Part shown: positions 34,768 to 46,380 of the stretch, in pieces | Layout: each line of letters opens with the position of its first letter | Numbering within the stretch: the first letter of the stretch is position 1 | Origin: JBBQWZ01 sp038210135 | GTDB lineage: Bacteria; Acidobacteriota; Terriglobia; Bryobacterales; Bryobacteraceae | NCBI GenBank assembly: GCA_038210135.1 | Contig: JBBQWZ010000024.1 | Location: forward strand, 1 to 64,000 | Reading direction: 5' to 3' | Length of the DNA: 64,000 nucleotides | The notes under the pieces: model-generated | What the model was told of the DNA's origin: nothing | Database searches by the model: none | The model's input: the letters and a program-made list of their open reading frames with translations, nothing else | Made by a program: the position numbers and the translations under genes

Positions 34768-36726
34768 TCAAGAGGCGAGGGCAGCCGCTTCGAGGGTCAG
34801 GATCTCTTCGAAGCGCTGGTCGTAGGGCGTACCGTTTTCGAGGGAACGCCAGATCCAATCGGCCGCGCCTTTATCGCTGAACTTGGATGCGATGGCGTGC
34901 GCGCGGCGCCGGATCTTGAGATTGGTCTCCGGATCACAGATGGCGCGCGAAGCCGTCAAAAGACAATCCTTGTCGTAAGGCGCGACGAGGCCGAGACCGA
35001 GCCGGGTAACGAATTTGGCGACGGCGCTATCGGGATGGCCGAGGACCAGGATCGGAATGTGCGAGGTCGCCATCATGAAAATGAGGCGGCTGGGGAGGCT
35101 AAGCCGGGCGAGAAAACCGCGATCGTCGTCATGGTCGAGCGTTCCGGAAGGAACGATGGCAAACGAAAGCTGACGCAGCAGAGCCACGAGTTCGTCGTCG
35201 GGCAGCGGATCGGTCGCAAGAATCGAATCGGCTTCGAGTTCCGCGCGATCGCAAGCAAGATTGTCGAACCCGGCGTTCGAGTACCAGGTGATCCGGATGC
35301 CGGAATGGCGGGTGGCGAGGCGCAGGCGGTTCAGCCAGTGGGCTCCCCAGACGTTGCCGATCATGACCGGATTTTTCGAATCCAACGTCGCTGGCCCGGC
35401 AACCACATTGTTGGGGATGAGGTGATCCGGAACAACGGGCGGCATGAACCAGCAGGGAAGTTTGTACTTTTCCTGATAGGCATCCCGCAGGTCGGGCGAG
35501 ATGGCGAGGCGCAAAGAGGATTTCTCAAGCAGCGACTTCATCAGCGAATCCGGAATCTCATCGGCATGGATGTTCTGGTCATCCATCAGGAAAGTACAGA
35601 GAGGCGCGTCGAAGACTTCCTTTGCCGCGACGGCGGTTTTGACATCGTCGGCGTAGTAGGGGACGCACAGCAAGCGGCGTACGGAGATGTCACCGAGACC
35701 GCGAAGAACATTGCGGTAGACGCTGTCTCCGCTGGCGGCGCCGTGGTTCAGTTCCGCGGTTTTCTGAATCGACGTCTCGCCGCCGAACATTTGCCGGGAG
35801 CGAACGGCGAGCAGATCGGAGCGATCGGGAAAGAGGCGCGCGAGCAGAACACCGACTCCGTGCCGGTTGTTGATTTCGGCGTGGCTGACAATCACGTCGA
35901 AGGCGGCGGCGCGAGGAGTTCTTGCTTCCATGATGAGTTCCGGCTTGCCGATCATGCGAAGCAAACGGGAGGCCAGCTGCACGCGGTCCGTGTCGTAGGA
36001 CGGGACCTTGAACAAATCGATTTGACGGATGAGCGCCGAGGAATAAAACACGGCGTCCACCGAATAAAGCCGCTTCTGTTCATCGTGGAACACGTCGCCG
36101 AACTGCATGAGGGAGAAGCCGAAGCCTTCGAGCATCTCGATGACTTCGTGGAGCAGCGGCGTGTCCGGCCCATAGCAGCGTTTGAGCCAGGTCTCGAGGA
36201 ATACGACCTGGGTGTTGCGGAGGGCGTTCAGGCCTCCGCGAAGAATCTTGAGTTCGGCTCCCTGGCAATCGATCTTGATCACTTGCGGCAGGGGCAAGCC
36301 ATGCTTTTCGACGTAGTCGTCGAGGCGGAACAAAGGGACGGACACGCGCCGGTCGACCGCGACCTCATAGCCGGCATCGAGCATGGAACTGCCATAGGCA
36401 TCGCGAAACATCAGCATTTCGACGGTGCCATTGGTCTCGCCGAGCGCGATCGGATGCAAAGTCAGGTTCCGGCGCAAGGCAAGACGGCCGGGAAGGTCGG
36501 TCTTATATATGTCGGCGTGATCGGCGAGAGGTTCGAAGAGGTGGTAGCGGGCCGAAGGACAGACTTCGAGCATTTCCTCGGACCAGATTCCGGAGGAGGC
36601 TCCGATGTCGAAAATCACTTGAGGCCGAAAGCCCTGGGACTTTAGTTCGCCCAAGGTCCGCAGTTCGTTGGGAAAATGCTGGGCCTGCATGAAGGGAAAG
36701 GGATCCGAGAGGATCCGGAAATGCAC
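34768..36726 (-). CDS. FkbM methyltransferase fused to a glycosyltransferase-like domain
   Basis: A 652-residue bifunctional protein. Residues about 20-245 are an FkbM-type SAM methyltransferase (VIFDIGASSGIWSEE as motif I; VIKIDCQGAELKILRGG as the conserved FkbM segment). Residues about 270-640 match the neighbouring 416-residue glycosyltransferase, including MDDQN and PPVVP. It probably transfers a sugar and O-methylates a glycan, for example in lipopolysaccharide or a surface polysaccharide. It is the first gene of a three-gene operon. ATG 36726 is used, though an in-frame ATG at 36690 is possible; neither has a strong ribosome-binding site. Confidence 0.85.
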   Translation of the reverse strand: MHFRILSDPFPFMQAQHFPNELRTLGELKSQGFRPQVIFDIGASSGIWSEEMLEVCPSARYHLFEPLADHADIYKTDLPGRLALRRNLTLHPIALGETNGTVEMLMFRDAYGSSMLDAGYEVAVDRRVSVPLFRLDDYVEKHGLPLPQVIKIDCQGAELKILRGGLNALRNTQVVFLETWLKRCYGPDTPLLHEVIEMLEGFGFSLMQFGDVFHDEQKRLYSVDAVFYSSALIRQIDLFKVPSYDTDRVQLASRLLRMIGKPELIMEARTPRAAAFDVIVSHAEINNRHGVGVLLARLFPDRSDLLAVRSRQMFGGETSIQKTAELNHGAASGDSVYRNVLRGLGDISVRRLLCVPYYADDVKTAVAAKEVFDAPLCTFLMDDQNIHADEIPDSLMKSLLEKSSLRLAISPDLRDAYQEKYKLPCWFMPPVVPDHLIPNNVVAGPATLDSKNPVMIGNVWGAHWLNRLRLATRHSGIRITWYSNAGFDNLACDRAELEADSILATDPLPDDELVALLRQLSFAIVPSGTLDHDDDRGFLARLSLPSRLIFMMATSHIPILVLGHPDSAVAKFVTRLGLGLVAPYDKDCLLTASRAICDPETNLKIRRRAHAIASKFSDKGAADWIWRSLENGTPYDQRFEEILTLEAAALAS

Positions 36727-36973
36727 TGAAAAAGGAAACCGAAGTATAGCATGAGGGGAATCTGGAAGTCCCTAACGGGAGTTCGTTCTGCTGGGACCTA
36801 TGTAAGGGGGTGCTAATGGTGCTACAGTTTAGGCTGTTTCGGCCGATAGACCATAGAGTAAGGTAGTGGCTACTCCTAAAGGGTGGAGGGCATTAGTCAT
36901 TTCGGTGTTTCGCGGCGCTTTAGTACCGATGTCGGCGGTGCTTTCGATTTTTGAACCAAATCGAACAAAGAAG

Positions 36974-37003
36974 TTGCATCGAAGCGCAGAGGTAGTGCAT
37001 ACT
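36974..37003 (+). promoter_or_regulatory. Possible promoter of the PEP-CTERM gene
   Basis: TTGCAT (36974-36979) and CATACT (36998-37003) are 18 bases apart, 37 bases before the ATG. The match to consensus is only moderate. Confidence 0.35.
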
Positions 37004-37039
37004 ACCAGAAGTATTTCACCCAGTCCTCGGAGGTTATCT

Positions 37040-37780
37040 ATGAATAAAGTTCTAGTATTGTTTGCGGCTGCCGCCTCGCTGTCGACGGCTGCGTTCGGAA
37101 ACACGATTCAGAGTGGTGCGATCTCGCCGAACGCGACGTATTTGCACATCCAAACCACGGGCGGCACCCTGGGAGCAGACACTGCCTCCGGAACCGTAAT
37201 GGTGCTCGATCTTTTCAGCCTCGGCATGACTTCCGGACAAGCAATTACCATTCGCGGAAACACTGCGGCAAATTTTTGTTCAAACACCGGCTGCACGGTT
37301 AATGGTCTGCCCGCACAGGCTGGCGCCCAACTGATTGCTGCTTTCTCTCCGGACGGTATCATCGCGCCCAACAGCTCCACGACCAGCACCACGACTGGCG
37401 GCACGGGAACTAACGCTCCAGGAGCCAACAACTTGAACGGCGCGCGTATCACTGCTTTGCTGGTAGCTCTTCTGGGTCCCAGCAACATCGACACGGTGCC
37501 GACCTTTGATCACGCCGAAGGCACCAACATTGCCAACGACTTCCTGGTCGCCCAGAGCAACGTTGCCTTCACTGGTACCAACGTGAACATCCCGACCGGC
37601 GGGCGCTACTTGATCCTGGCCGTGTACGATTCCCGCTACGTGGACAACTCGGATCCGGATAGCAATATCTTCGCGTTCGTAGACTTCGTCCCGGCCGCCG
37701 TGCCGGAACCGGCTTCGATCGGCATGATCGGCGCTGGCCTCCTGGCTCTCGGAGCATGGGCTCGTCGTCGTCGCGCGTAG
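37040..37780 (+). CDS. PEP-CTERM sorting-domain protein
   Basis: A 246-residue exported protein. A signal peptide (about 1-20, ending STAAFG) precedes a Thr/Ser/Asn-rich extracellular region. The C-terminus is a canonical PEP-CTERM signal: VPEPASIG, a hydrophobic helix, and an arginine cluster (WARRRRA). Such proteins are processed by an exosortase and placed on the cell surface, often with exopolysaccharide. CGGAGG lies 6 bases before the ATG. The neighbouring glycan operon on the other strand suggests a shared surface role, but the exosortase is not in the window. Confidence 0.9.
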   Translation: MNKVLVLFAAAASLSTAAFGNTIQSGAISPNATYLHIQTTGGTLGADTASGTVMVLDLFSLGMTSGQAITIRGNTAANFCSNTGCTVNGLPAQAGAQLIAAFSPDGIIAPNSSTTSTTTGGTGTNAPGANNLNGARITALLVALLGPSNIDTVPTFDHAEGTNIANDFLVAQSNVAFTGTNVNIPTGGRYLILAVYDSRYVDNSDPDSNIFAFVDFVPAAVPEPASIGMIGAGLLALGAWARRRRA

Positions 37781-37820
37781 AGAGCAGTTCTTCGATTCTT
37801 CTCTTTTCGTGTTCGATTCT

Positions 37821-37854
37821 AATGCGTGGGGCTTCGGCTCCACGCATTTTTTTT
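37821..37854 (+). terminator. Terminator with UUCG tetraloop after the PEP-CTERM gene
   Basis: A 12-bp stem AATGCGTGGGGC / GCTCCACGCATT (one G-U pair) closes on a TTCG tetraloop and is followed by eight T. It is an almost ideal intrinsic terminator. Confidence 0.95.
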
Positions 37855-37995
37855 GCGTCTCAAGATGCTGGGACGAGCGCGCCGCGAGTGGCCATCTCTA
37901 CGTATCGACTCAAGGAACAGGGCGAAGAAAATCCGCCCGTTTCATTCACATTTCGAGAGGCGCTTCCCGGCGCTTCTGCTAGCATAGGCCCAGGT

Positions 37996-38835
37996 ATGAT
38001 CGTAGATATTGATGGCGTGTCGCTTCACCTCGCCCACCAGGACGAATTGAACGTCACGTGGGTTGGCCAGGACGAGGTAATGCGCCAACTGCTGGCAGCA
38101 TGGCTGGTTATCGGCCCCGATGACTTACCGATGAACCCCAGACTGCTTGGCAAGCCGGGCGTGGGAAAGACCACGATGGCGTATGCCGCCGGGCGACGGC
38201 TGGGCCGGGAAGTCTTCATTCTTCAGGCCACTGTGGACACTCGTCCAGAGGACCTGCTGGTGACGCCGGTGATAGACGGTCCGGCACGTTTACGGTATGT
38301 CGCTTCCCCCCTTGTCACCGCGATGCTGCGCGGTGGAGTCTGCATCCTCGACGAGGGCAATCGTATGAGCGAAAAGAGCTGGGCCAGCCTGGCTCCGCTG
38401 CTGGACAATCGCCGCTATGTGGAATCCATCGTCGCGGGAATCAAGATCAAGGCGCATCCTTTGTTTCGACTTGTCGCCACGATGAACGACGATGCGTCGA
38501 CGTTCGACCTACCGGAATATATTCATTCCCGGCTGCAGCCGCAGATTCTGATCGACTTCCCGGAGCGGCATGAGGAACTGGCAATTCTCAAGGAAAACCT
38601 GCCGTTTGGCGACGATCAGATCCTGAACTACGTCACCGATTTCCTGCAACAAGCCCATTCGGCGGATGAGCGCTATACGGTCCGGGACGGCATCAACATC
38701 GCCCGGTTCGCGCTGAAGCTGCGGCAAGCCGAAATCGAGGACGGCGGAGTCGCGCCAGCCAACACGCGATTGCTGCAAACGGCGATTCTTCAAACACTGG
38801 GCGAAGAGGCTCTGCGCTATGCCGGGCGCCCCTGA
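37996..38835 (+). CDS. MoxR-like AAA+ ATPase
   Basis: A 279-residue AAA+ ATPase of the MoxR group. Walker A GKPGVGKTT is at residues 52-60, Walker B GVCILDE ends at Asp119-Glu120, and sensor 1 is Asn164 (VATMNDD). MoxR proteins act as chaperones that remodel or activate partner proteins, classically with VWA proteins. Here there is no VWA gene; instead it overlaps by 17 bases a 619-residue protein of unknown fold. It is the first gene of a compact four-gene operon. Confidence 0.9.
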   Translation: MIVDIDGVSLHLAHQDELNVTWVGQDEVMRQLLAAWLVIGPDDLPMNPRLLGKPGVGKTTMAYAAGRRLGREVFILQATVDTRPEDLLVTPVIDGPARLRYVASPLVTAMLRGGVCILDEGNRMSEKSWASLAPLLDNRRYVESIVAGIKIKAHPLFRLVATMNDDASTFDLPEYIHSRLQPQILIDFPERHEELAILKENLPFGDDQILNYVTDFLQQAHSADERYTVRDGINIARFALKLRQAEIEDGGVAPANTRLLQTAILQTLGEEALRYAGRP

Positions 38836-40678
38836 CCTGGGCCTGTCGCCCTGGGGCGCCGGCAGTCTGGACCGGGGCCGTTTCTCCTATTTCCCGGTCG
38901 TGCCGGGCAAATTGGAGTTTTCCATTGCGCTGAGGCAGCGGGTCCTCAAGGAGAAGCCCGAGGTCGTCGCCGTCGAACTGCCGGTTTCGCTCGAAGCCGC
39001 CTATCTGCAAGCGCTCGACCGGCTGCCGGCGATGTCGGTACTTCTGTATCCCGACCCCGCTGACGACGAGCGCGCGATTTACGTGCCGATCGAGCCGTCG
39101 GATCCATTTACCGAGGCCATTCGCAGTGCGCAGGAAATTGGCGCCCGGATCGTATTTCTGGAGCCGGACGACAATGAGCGTCCGCACTTGCCGGATAATT
39201 ATCCGGACACCTATTCGATCCAGCGCATCGGCGTCGACGCCTATGTCGAGGCCTACCGCGTCTATCCGCAGGCACGGAACGAGGATGTCGCCGCTCACGC
39301 CGGCGGCATGGCCTGGAAGCTGCAAGGCGCGGATCCGATGGCTCGGGTGTTGGTGGTGGTCTCGCTGAATATGCTGGATCCACTGCTGGACGCGATGGAG
39401 AAGCCGCAGGAGCCCCCGCCTTCCCGCAATAAGAGCGAAGACGTCCGGCTGCTGAATCTCCATCCGGACTGCCTGGCCGAAATCACCGTCGAGTATCCCT
39501 ATCTTCAGGATCGCTACGAGTTCTATCGTCTGTCGCTGACGGGAGAGCCCTTGCCGCGTAACGGCGGCGAAATGGTCGACCGCCCCCGAGTGCAGATGGA
39601 TTTGCTGCGAGAGGCGGGGAAGAAATACGAGCAGTCCACGGGCGAGAAAATCGCGCACTGGCAGCGTCGAATGATGGCGCGGTACAGCCGGAACCTGGCG
39701 CAAATCTCGAATGATCTGGTGGCCAGCGTCTTCGATCTGGCCGTAGCGGCGCGTTCCGTGGTCGATGATAACTACGGATGGGAAGTCTGGGAAATGGCGA
39801 ACCGGTATCTTCCGCAGAGCGCCACATCCGACCTCGAGACGGTGAATCTTTCGGGAAGCGAGATTTGGCTTCGCACCAAGAAGCTGCGGATCCGCAGGCG
39901 GCTTCCCCGCCCCAAGCAGCGTCTGAAACCGAGCGGCCTGAAGTCGCGGAAGAAGGAAAGCACACCGGGAGAATGGGCGCAGGCCACCAACGGAAATGCG
40001 ATCTGTTCGTATCCGCCGGAAGACCTGGTCATCGAGGAATATGGACGGTTCTTAAAGTCAAAATCCAAGGCAATGCTGAGTGAAGAGCGGATTCGCGTTG
40101 AACCGTTCACGACATCCATCCTGGACGGAATCGATATGCGCGAGACGATTCGTAATTGGCATCAGGGGAAGATTTTTGTTCGGCAACACGATCGCATCTC
40201 GGGTGATGTCGGAGCGGTGGTGGTGATTTTCGACGAAGACTCCGGCGACCGATACCGGTATCTGACCACATGGCTCGGCGAGCATCAGAACGAAAGCGAC
40301 ATGGCTTTCTATTCGACCTACCCGTTTGAGAATATCGTCGGTCCGGGAATCGGCCGAGCCGAATACGGCGGATTCCTGATGACATTACCTGCCCGCCGAA
40401 TGTACGATGTCTGGGCGGACGACGACTATCAATTCGCCGAAACCAAAGCGGAGCGGCTGCTGATGGCCGCTCTCGATTATTCCGTCGAGAAGCTGGTGGT
40501 GTACGTCGCGGCCAAACCGCCGCGATCGGTTTTCCGGTCGATCGCTTCCCATCTGGGCCGAAAGATCCTGTATGTGCCGATCGGGCAGTTGTCTCCGACG
40601 AAGCTCAAGCGCCTGCGCGTCGTCCATGTGCTCGACAGTTATGAGCGGCGGAAGGACGCGAAGGACTATATTTGGTAA
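38819..40678 (+). CDS. Large protein of unknown function in the MoxR operon
   Basis: A 619-residue protein, probably cytoplasmic; there is no signal or membrane segment. The N-terminus (about 1-130: PEVVAVELPVSLEAAYLQAL, then AIYVPIEPSDPFTEAI, then ARIVFLEPDD) reminds me of TraB/ChaN-fold DUF5682-type proteins that accompany MoxR and VWA genes elsewhere. That is a pattern impression only. The centre (about 340-375) is very basic (LRIRRRLPRPKQRLK). The C-terminal 250 residues (GYSPPEDLV to the end) form a separate alpha/beta region that I do not recognise. It overlaps the MoxR gene, so expression is coupled. Confidence 0.55.
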   Translation: MPGAPDLGLSPWGAGSLDRGRFSYFPVVPGKLEFSIALRQRVLKEKPEVVAVELPVSLEAAYLQALDRLPAMSVLLYPDPADDERAIYVPIEPSDPFTEAIRSAQEIGARIVFLEPDDNERPHLPDNYPDTYSIQRIGVDAYVEAYRVYPQARNEDVAAHAGGMAWKLQGADPMARVLVVVSLNMLDPLLDAMEKPQEPPPSRNKSEDVRLLNLHPDCLAEITVEYPYLQDRYEFYRLSLTGEPLPRNGGEMVDRPRVQMDLLREAGKKYEQSTGEKIAHWQRRMMARYSRNLAQISNDLVASVFDLAVAARSVVDDNYGWEVWEMANRYLPQSATSDLETVNLSGSEIWLRTKKLRIRRRLPRPKQRLKPSGLKSRKKESTPGEWAQATNGNAICSYPPEDLVIEEYGRFLKSKSKAMLSEERIRVEPFTTSILDGIDMRETIRNWHQGKIFVRQHDRISGDVGAVVVIFDEDSGDRYRYLTTWLGEHQNESDMAFYSTYPFENIVGPGIGRAEYGGFLMTLPARRMYDVWADDDYQFAETKAERLLMAALDYSVEKLVVYVAAKPPRSVFRSIASHLGRKILYVPIGQLSPTKLKRLRVVHVLDSYERRKDAKDYIW

Positions 40679-40711
40679 TAGTCTGGGTCGGCAATTCAAC
40701 TGGATTTTTCT

Positions 40712-41212
40712 GTGCAGCTCACCAACGAATCTGAGCCGGTTTTGCCTACCTCCGCGCAGGCGCCGGAGGTAGCTTTCGACGCGCCGATGGATACTTCCGC
40801 GCCAGAGGCTCTTTCGATCGCGCTTCCGGCAACGCAACCCGCCGCGGAAGCATCCTCTGCTTTGTTACGCGCCGCGTATGTCCTGATTTTTTTGATTACG
40901 CTGCTGGCCGCCAGTTCGATCTGGCCGCAAGCCGGAGGCCAGGGACATCTCGACTTGATGCCCTGGTATTGGAAGCTGTTTCCGCCCATGGCTTTCAGCT
41001 ATGCCGTGGTTCGCGCGAGCATGGCCGCGGGAGAGGGGTCGGCGGCCTGGAACCGCTTGTCCGTAACCTGGTTCCTAACGGCGCTCCTTTTCGCCAGTTT
41101 GATTGGCGGATTGACGTATTATTATCACCTGACGGAATCACAGGAGCAGGTCGATTCTGACGAAGGCATTATTACCAGTGTGCAAGTTCCGGCCGCCCGG
41201 TCACACGTATAA
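40712..41212 (+). CDS. Small polytopic membrane protein in the MoxR operon
   Basis: A 166-residue protein with a Pro/Ala-rich N-terminal 48 residues and three predicted membrane helices (about 50-66, 90-105 and 118-136). No family is recognised. The GTG start at 40712 lies 33 bases after the previous stop and the next gene follows 20 bases later, so it belongs to the operon. It could anchor the complex formed by its neighbours. Confidence 0.7.
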   Translation: MQLTNESEPVLPTSAQAPEVAFDAPMDTSAPEALSIALPATQPAAEASSALLRAAYVLIFLITLLAASSIWPQAGGQGHLDLMPWYWKLFPPMAFSYAVVRASMAAGEGSAAWNRLSVTWFLTALLFASLIGGLTYYYHLTESQEQVDSDEGIITSVQVPAARSHV

Positions 41213-41232
41213 CGGAGTCTCTTCGCGAACCC

Positions 41233-42540
41233 ATGAGTGAAACCAATTTCGGCGTCTGGAACGTCGCCGAGAGTCCGATAGCCATCGAATATTCGCTCGA
41301 AGCCCTGGAGCAAATCCGCCTGGCGGTCCAGGAGGGATTTCAACGCTTGTCCCGCGGTGGTATCGAAGCCGGCGGCGTCCTGTATGGCGCGCGCGAAGGC
41401 CGAACTGTGCGAGTTCTGGCGCAGCGTCCGATTCCGTGCGAGCATACCCGCGGTCCGGCGTTTCTGCTGTCGGATCAGGACAAAGCTGGACTCACGGCGT
41501 TGCTCGACCGGAACGAGTCCGCGCTTCAGGAAATGATCGTCGTAGGCTGGTACGTTTCGCACACGAAAAGCGAAATTTGCCTGAACGACTCCGATCTGGA
41601 AATTTATGACGGCTATTTCGCCGCGCCGTGGCAGGTGACGTTGGTCCTGCGGCCGGGCCGTTACGGCGGGACGCGCGCAGGCTTCTTCGTGAGGGAAACG
41701 GACGGCTCCGTGAAAGCGCAGCGCAGCTATCTGGACTTCAATGTTCCGGATCGCACTCCGAATTCGCTCGAACGGATTCCCGGCGACCGGGCTCCAATTC
41801 GGCCGGGTCCGGCGGATCGTACACCCCAATCCAGAACGCAGCTTCTTCGAGCATCCCGAATGGTGGATCCAGTTCGTGAGCCCCCGCAAACGCACCGGGA
41901 GGAACCTCCGACGCCGCGGGCGGCGGAGGCGCGCCTCGACCCGCCTCGCTTTCAGGCTCCGCGTTCCATCGATCCGCCGACGTTTCAATCGGCGCCGAAA
42001 CGATCCTTGCTGTGGCTTTGGCTGGTGTTGTGGATCGTCAGTCTGGCGGCCACTGGATTTGGCGTTCGCTACTTCCTCGATTCGACAAGCGTCGCCGAGT
42101 CCTTGGGCTTAACGGCAACGGAACGCGATGGGCAGATGCAGATCGAATGGAACAAGGCGGCCAAACCGATTCGTACAGCGACCCGGGCGACGCTCACCAT
42201 CGCCGACGGCTCCACTTCGAAGGAACTACCCTTGAACGCCGACGAACTGGCGAAGGGAACGACGACGTATGTCCGGCACGGAGCGGAGGTGCAAATTAAG
42301 CTTTCCGTGTTCGCGCCCGACGGGAAGCCTTCGCAGGAATCGACGCGCTTCTTAGGGCGCGAAGTAAATCCTAAGGAATCCGAAGACCTGGTCGCGATGC
42401 GCCGTCAACGAGACCAGCTCGCGGCCGAGGTCCAGCGGCTGGAAGCTGGCCGCGAATCGCAGCGCGAGCGCGTCCAACAATTGGAGCGCACCATTCGTTT
42501 GCTCGAAACCCGGCTCAACATTCGCGGCGACAAGCAGTAA
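41233..42540 (+). CDS. Membrane-anchored JAB/JAMM-domain protein, active site degenerate
   Basis: A 435-residue protein. About 15-170 is a JAB/MPN domain: GGVLYG with Glu45 beforehand, and VVGWYVSHTKSEICLNDSD. The JAMM zinc site normally reads H-x-H-P-x(6)-S-x-x-D. Here Val108 replaces the first histidine while His110 and Asp121 remain and Asn118 replaces serine, so the peptidase is probably impaired or altered. A proline-rich linker (about 172-255), one membrane helix (about 259-280) and a C-terminal coiled coil (about 385-430) follow. It is the last gene of the MoxR operon, a setting that suggests a role in a membrane-located protein-remodelling complex. Confidence 0.82.
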   Translation: MSETNFGVWNVAESPIAIEYSLEALEQIRLAVQEGFQRLSRGGIEAGGVLYGAREGRTVRVLAQRPIPCEHTRGPAFLLSDQDKAGLTALLDRNESALQEMIVVGWYVSHTKSEICLNDSDLEIYDGYFAAPWQVTLVLRPGRYGGTRAGFFVRETDGSVKAQRSYLDFNVPDRTPNSLERIPGDRAPIRPGPADRTPQSRTQLLRASRMVDPVREPPQTHREEPPTPRAAEARLDPPRFQAPRSIDPPTFQSAPKRSLLWLWLVLWIVSLAATGFGVRYFLDSTSVAESLGLTATERDGQMQIEWNKAAKPIRTATRATLTIADGSTSKELPLNADELAKGTTTYVRHGAEVQIKLSVFAPDGKPSQESTRFLGREVNPKESEDLVAMRRQRDQLAAEVQRLEAGRESQRERVQQLERTIRLLETRLNIRGDKQ

Positions 42541-42685
42541 CTAAGAGCGCAATCGCAGGATGGCGGCAATCGGCGGTCAGTAGATCCGGGCGGCGCACTT
42601 TTCTTAGAGTCTGGTCTCCCCGGCTCGCGCTATCTGCCAAAATGGAAGTTCCCCGCCCGCTCTTCCGACCGGGCGCGAACACCAT

Positions 42686-45340
<2,655 letters not shown>

Positions 45341-45342
45341 AG

Positions 45343-46365
45343 GTGGAATCCTTCGACGTTCTCATCGTCGGCGCCGGACCCACAGGGTTAGCCTGCGGGA
45401 TCGAGTGCAAGCGGCGCGGCGTGAAGGCCGTGCTCATCGACAAGGGCTGCGTCGTCAATTCGCTCTACAACTATCCGACCAACATGGTGTTCTTCACGAC
45501 GCCGGAATTGCTCGAAATCGGCGACATCCCGATGACGTCACTCAATGAGAAGCCGGTGCGCGGGGAAGCGCTGAAATACTATCGGCGGGTTGCGGCTCAT
45601 TATGGCTTGGACATCCGCCAATATCAGCGCGTGTTGCGAATCGATGGCGAGGACGGAGCCTTCATGGCTCACTCTCGAGACGCGCGTCCGCACGACGTCC
45701 TGTCACACTCCGCGGAAGTGGCGGGATCCGTTGTGCATGAATACCGGGCCAGGAAGATCATCCTCGCAACCGGCTACTACGACATCCCGAACCGGTTGAA
45801 CGTCCCGGGCGAAGACCTCGATAAGGTCAGCCACTATTACCGCGAACCGCATCCTTATTTCGGTCATGATGTGATGGTGATCGGCGGAAAGAATTCGGCG
45901 GCGCTGGCCGCTCTCGAACTCTGGCAGAGTGGAGCGCGGGTGACGCTGGTGCATCGCGCGGAGACCATGTCGAAGTCGGTGAAGTACTGGATTCGCCCGA
46001 ATATCGACAACCGCATCAAGGCGGGCGAGATCACGGCACATCTTTCGTCGCGCGTCGTCGAAATTGGCGCGGACTCCGTGCGCGTGGCGACGCCGGCGGG
46101 CGAGATCGACGTAAAGAACGAGTTTGTGTTCGCGATGATCGGCTACCGGCCGGATTTTGAATTCCTGCACGCGCACGGCATCGCGTACAACAACGAGACG
46201 CGCCGTCCCGTCACGAATCCAGATACGCTCGAAAGTTCGCGCAAAGGAATGTATCTCGGCGGCGTCATCGTCGCCGGCGTGCATACCAACGAAATTTTTA
46301 TTGAGAACGGCCGCTTTCACGGCGTGCAGATCGCCAATGCAATCGCGGCCGCCTTACGTTCGTAA
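45343..46365 (+). CDS. ypdA: YpdA-like bacillithiol-disulfide reductase
   Basis: A 340-residue FAD/NADPH oxidoreductase. GAGPTGLACGIE at the N-terminus binds FAD; the neighbouring KGCVVNSLYNYPTNMVFFTTPELLEIGD is the YpdA signature; IGGKNSAALAALEL near residue 182 binds NADPH. YpdA reduces bacillithiol disulfide in Firmicutes. Whether this organism makes bacillithiol is not shown here. The GTG start follows alaS by two bases, so they may be co-transcribed. Confidence 0.85.
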   Translation: MESFDVLIVGAGPTGLACGIECKRRGVKAVLIDKGCVVNSLYNYPTNMVFFTTPELLEIGDIPMTSLNEKPVRGEALKYYRRVAAHYGLDIRQYQRVLRIDGEDGAFMAHSRDARPHDVLSHSAEVAGSVVHEYRARKIILATGYYDIPNRLNVPGEDLDKVSHYYREPHPYFGHDVMVIGGKNSAALAALELWQSGARVTLVHRAETMSKSVKYWIRPNIDNRIKAGEITAHLSSRVVEIGADSVRVATPAGEIDVKNEFVFAMIGYRPDFEFLHAHGIAYNNETRRPVTNPDTLESSRKGMYLGGVIVAGVHTNEIFIENGRFHGVQIANAIAAALRS

Positions 46366-46380
46366 GAAGGGGAACCAGCC

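Noticed and set aside
34897..36645. Long open frame antisense to the FkbM fusion gene
   Set aside because: It mirrors the codon structure of the real gene on the other strand and encodes low-complexity sequence with no family motif.
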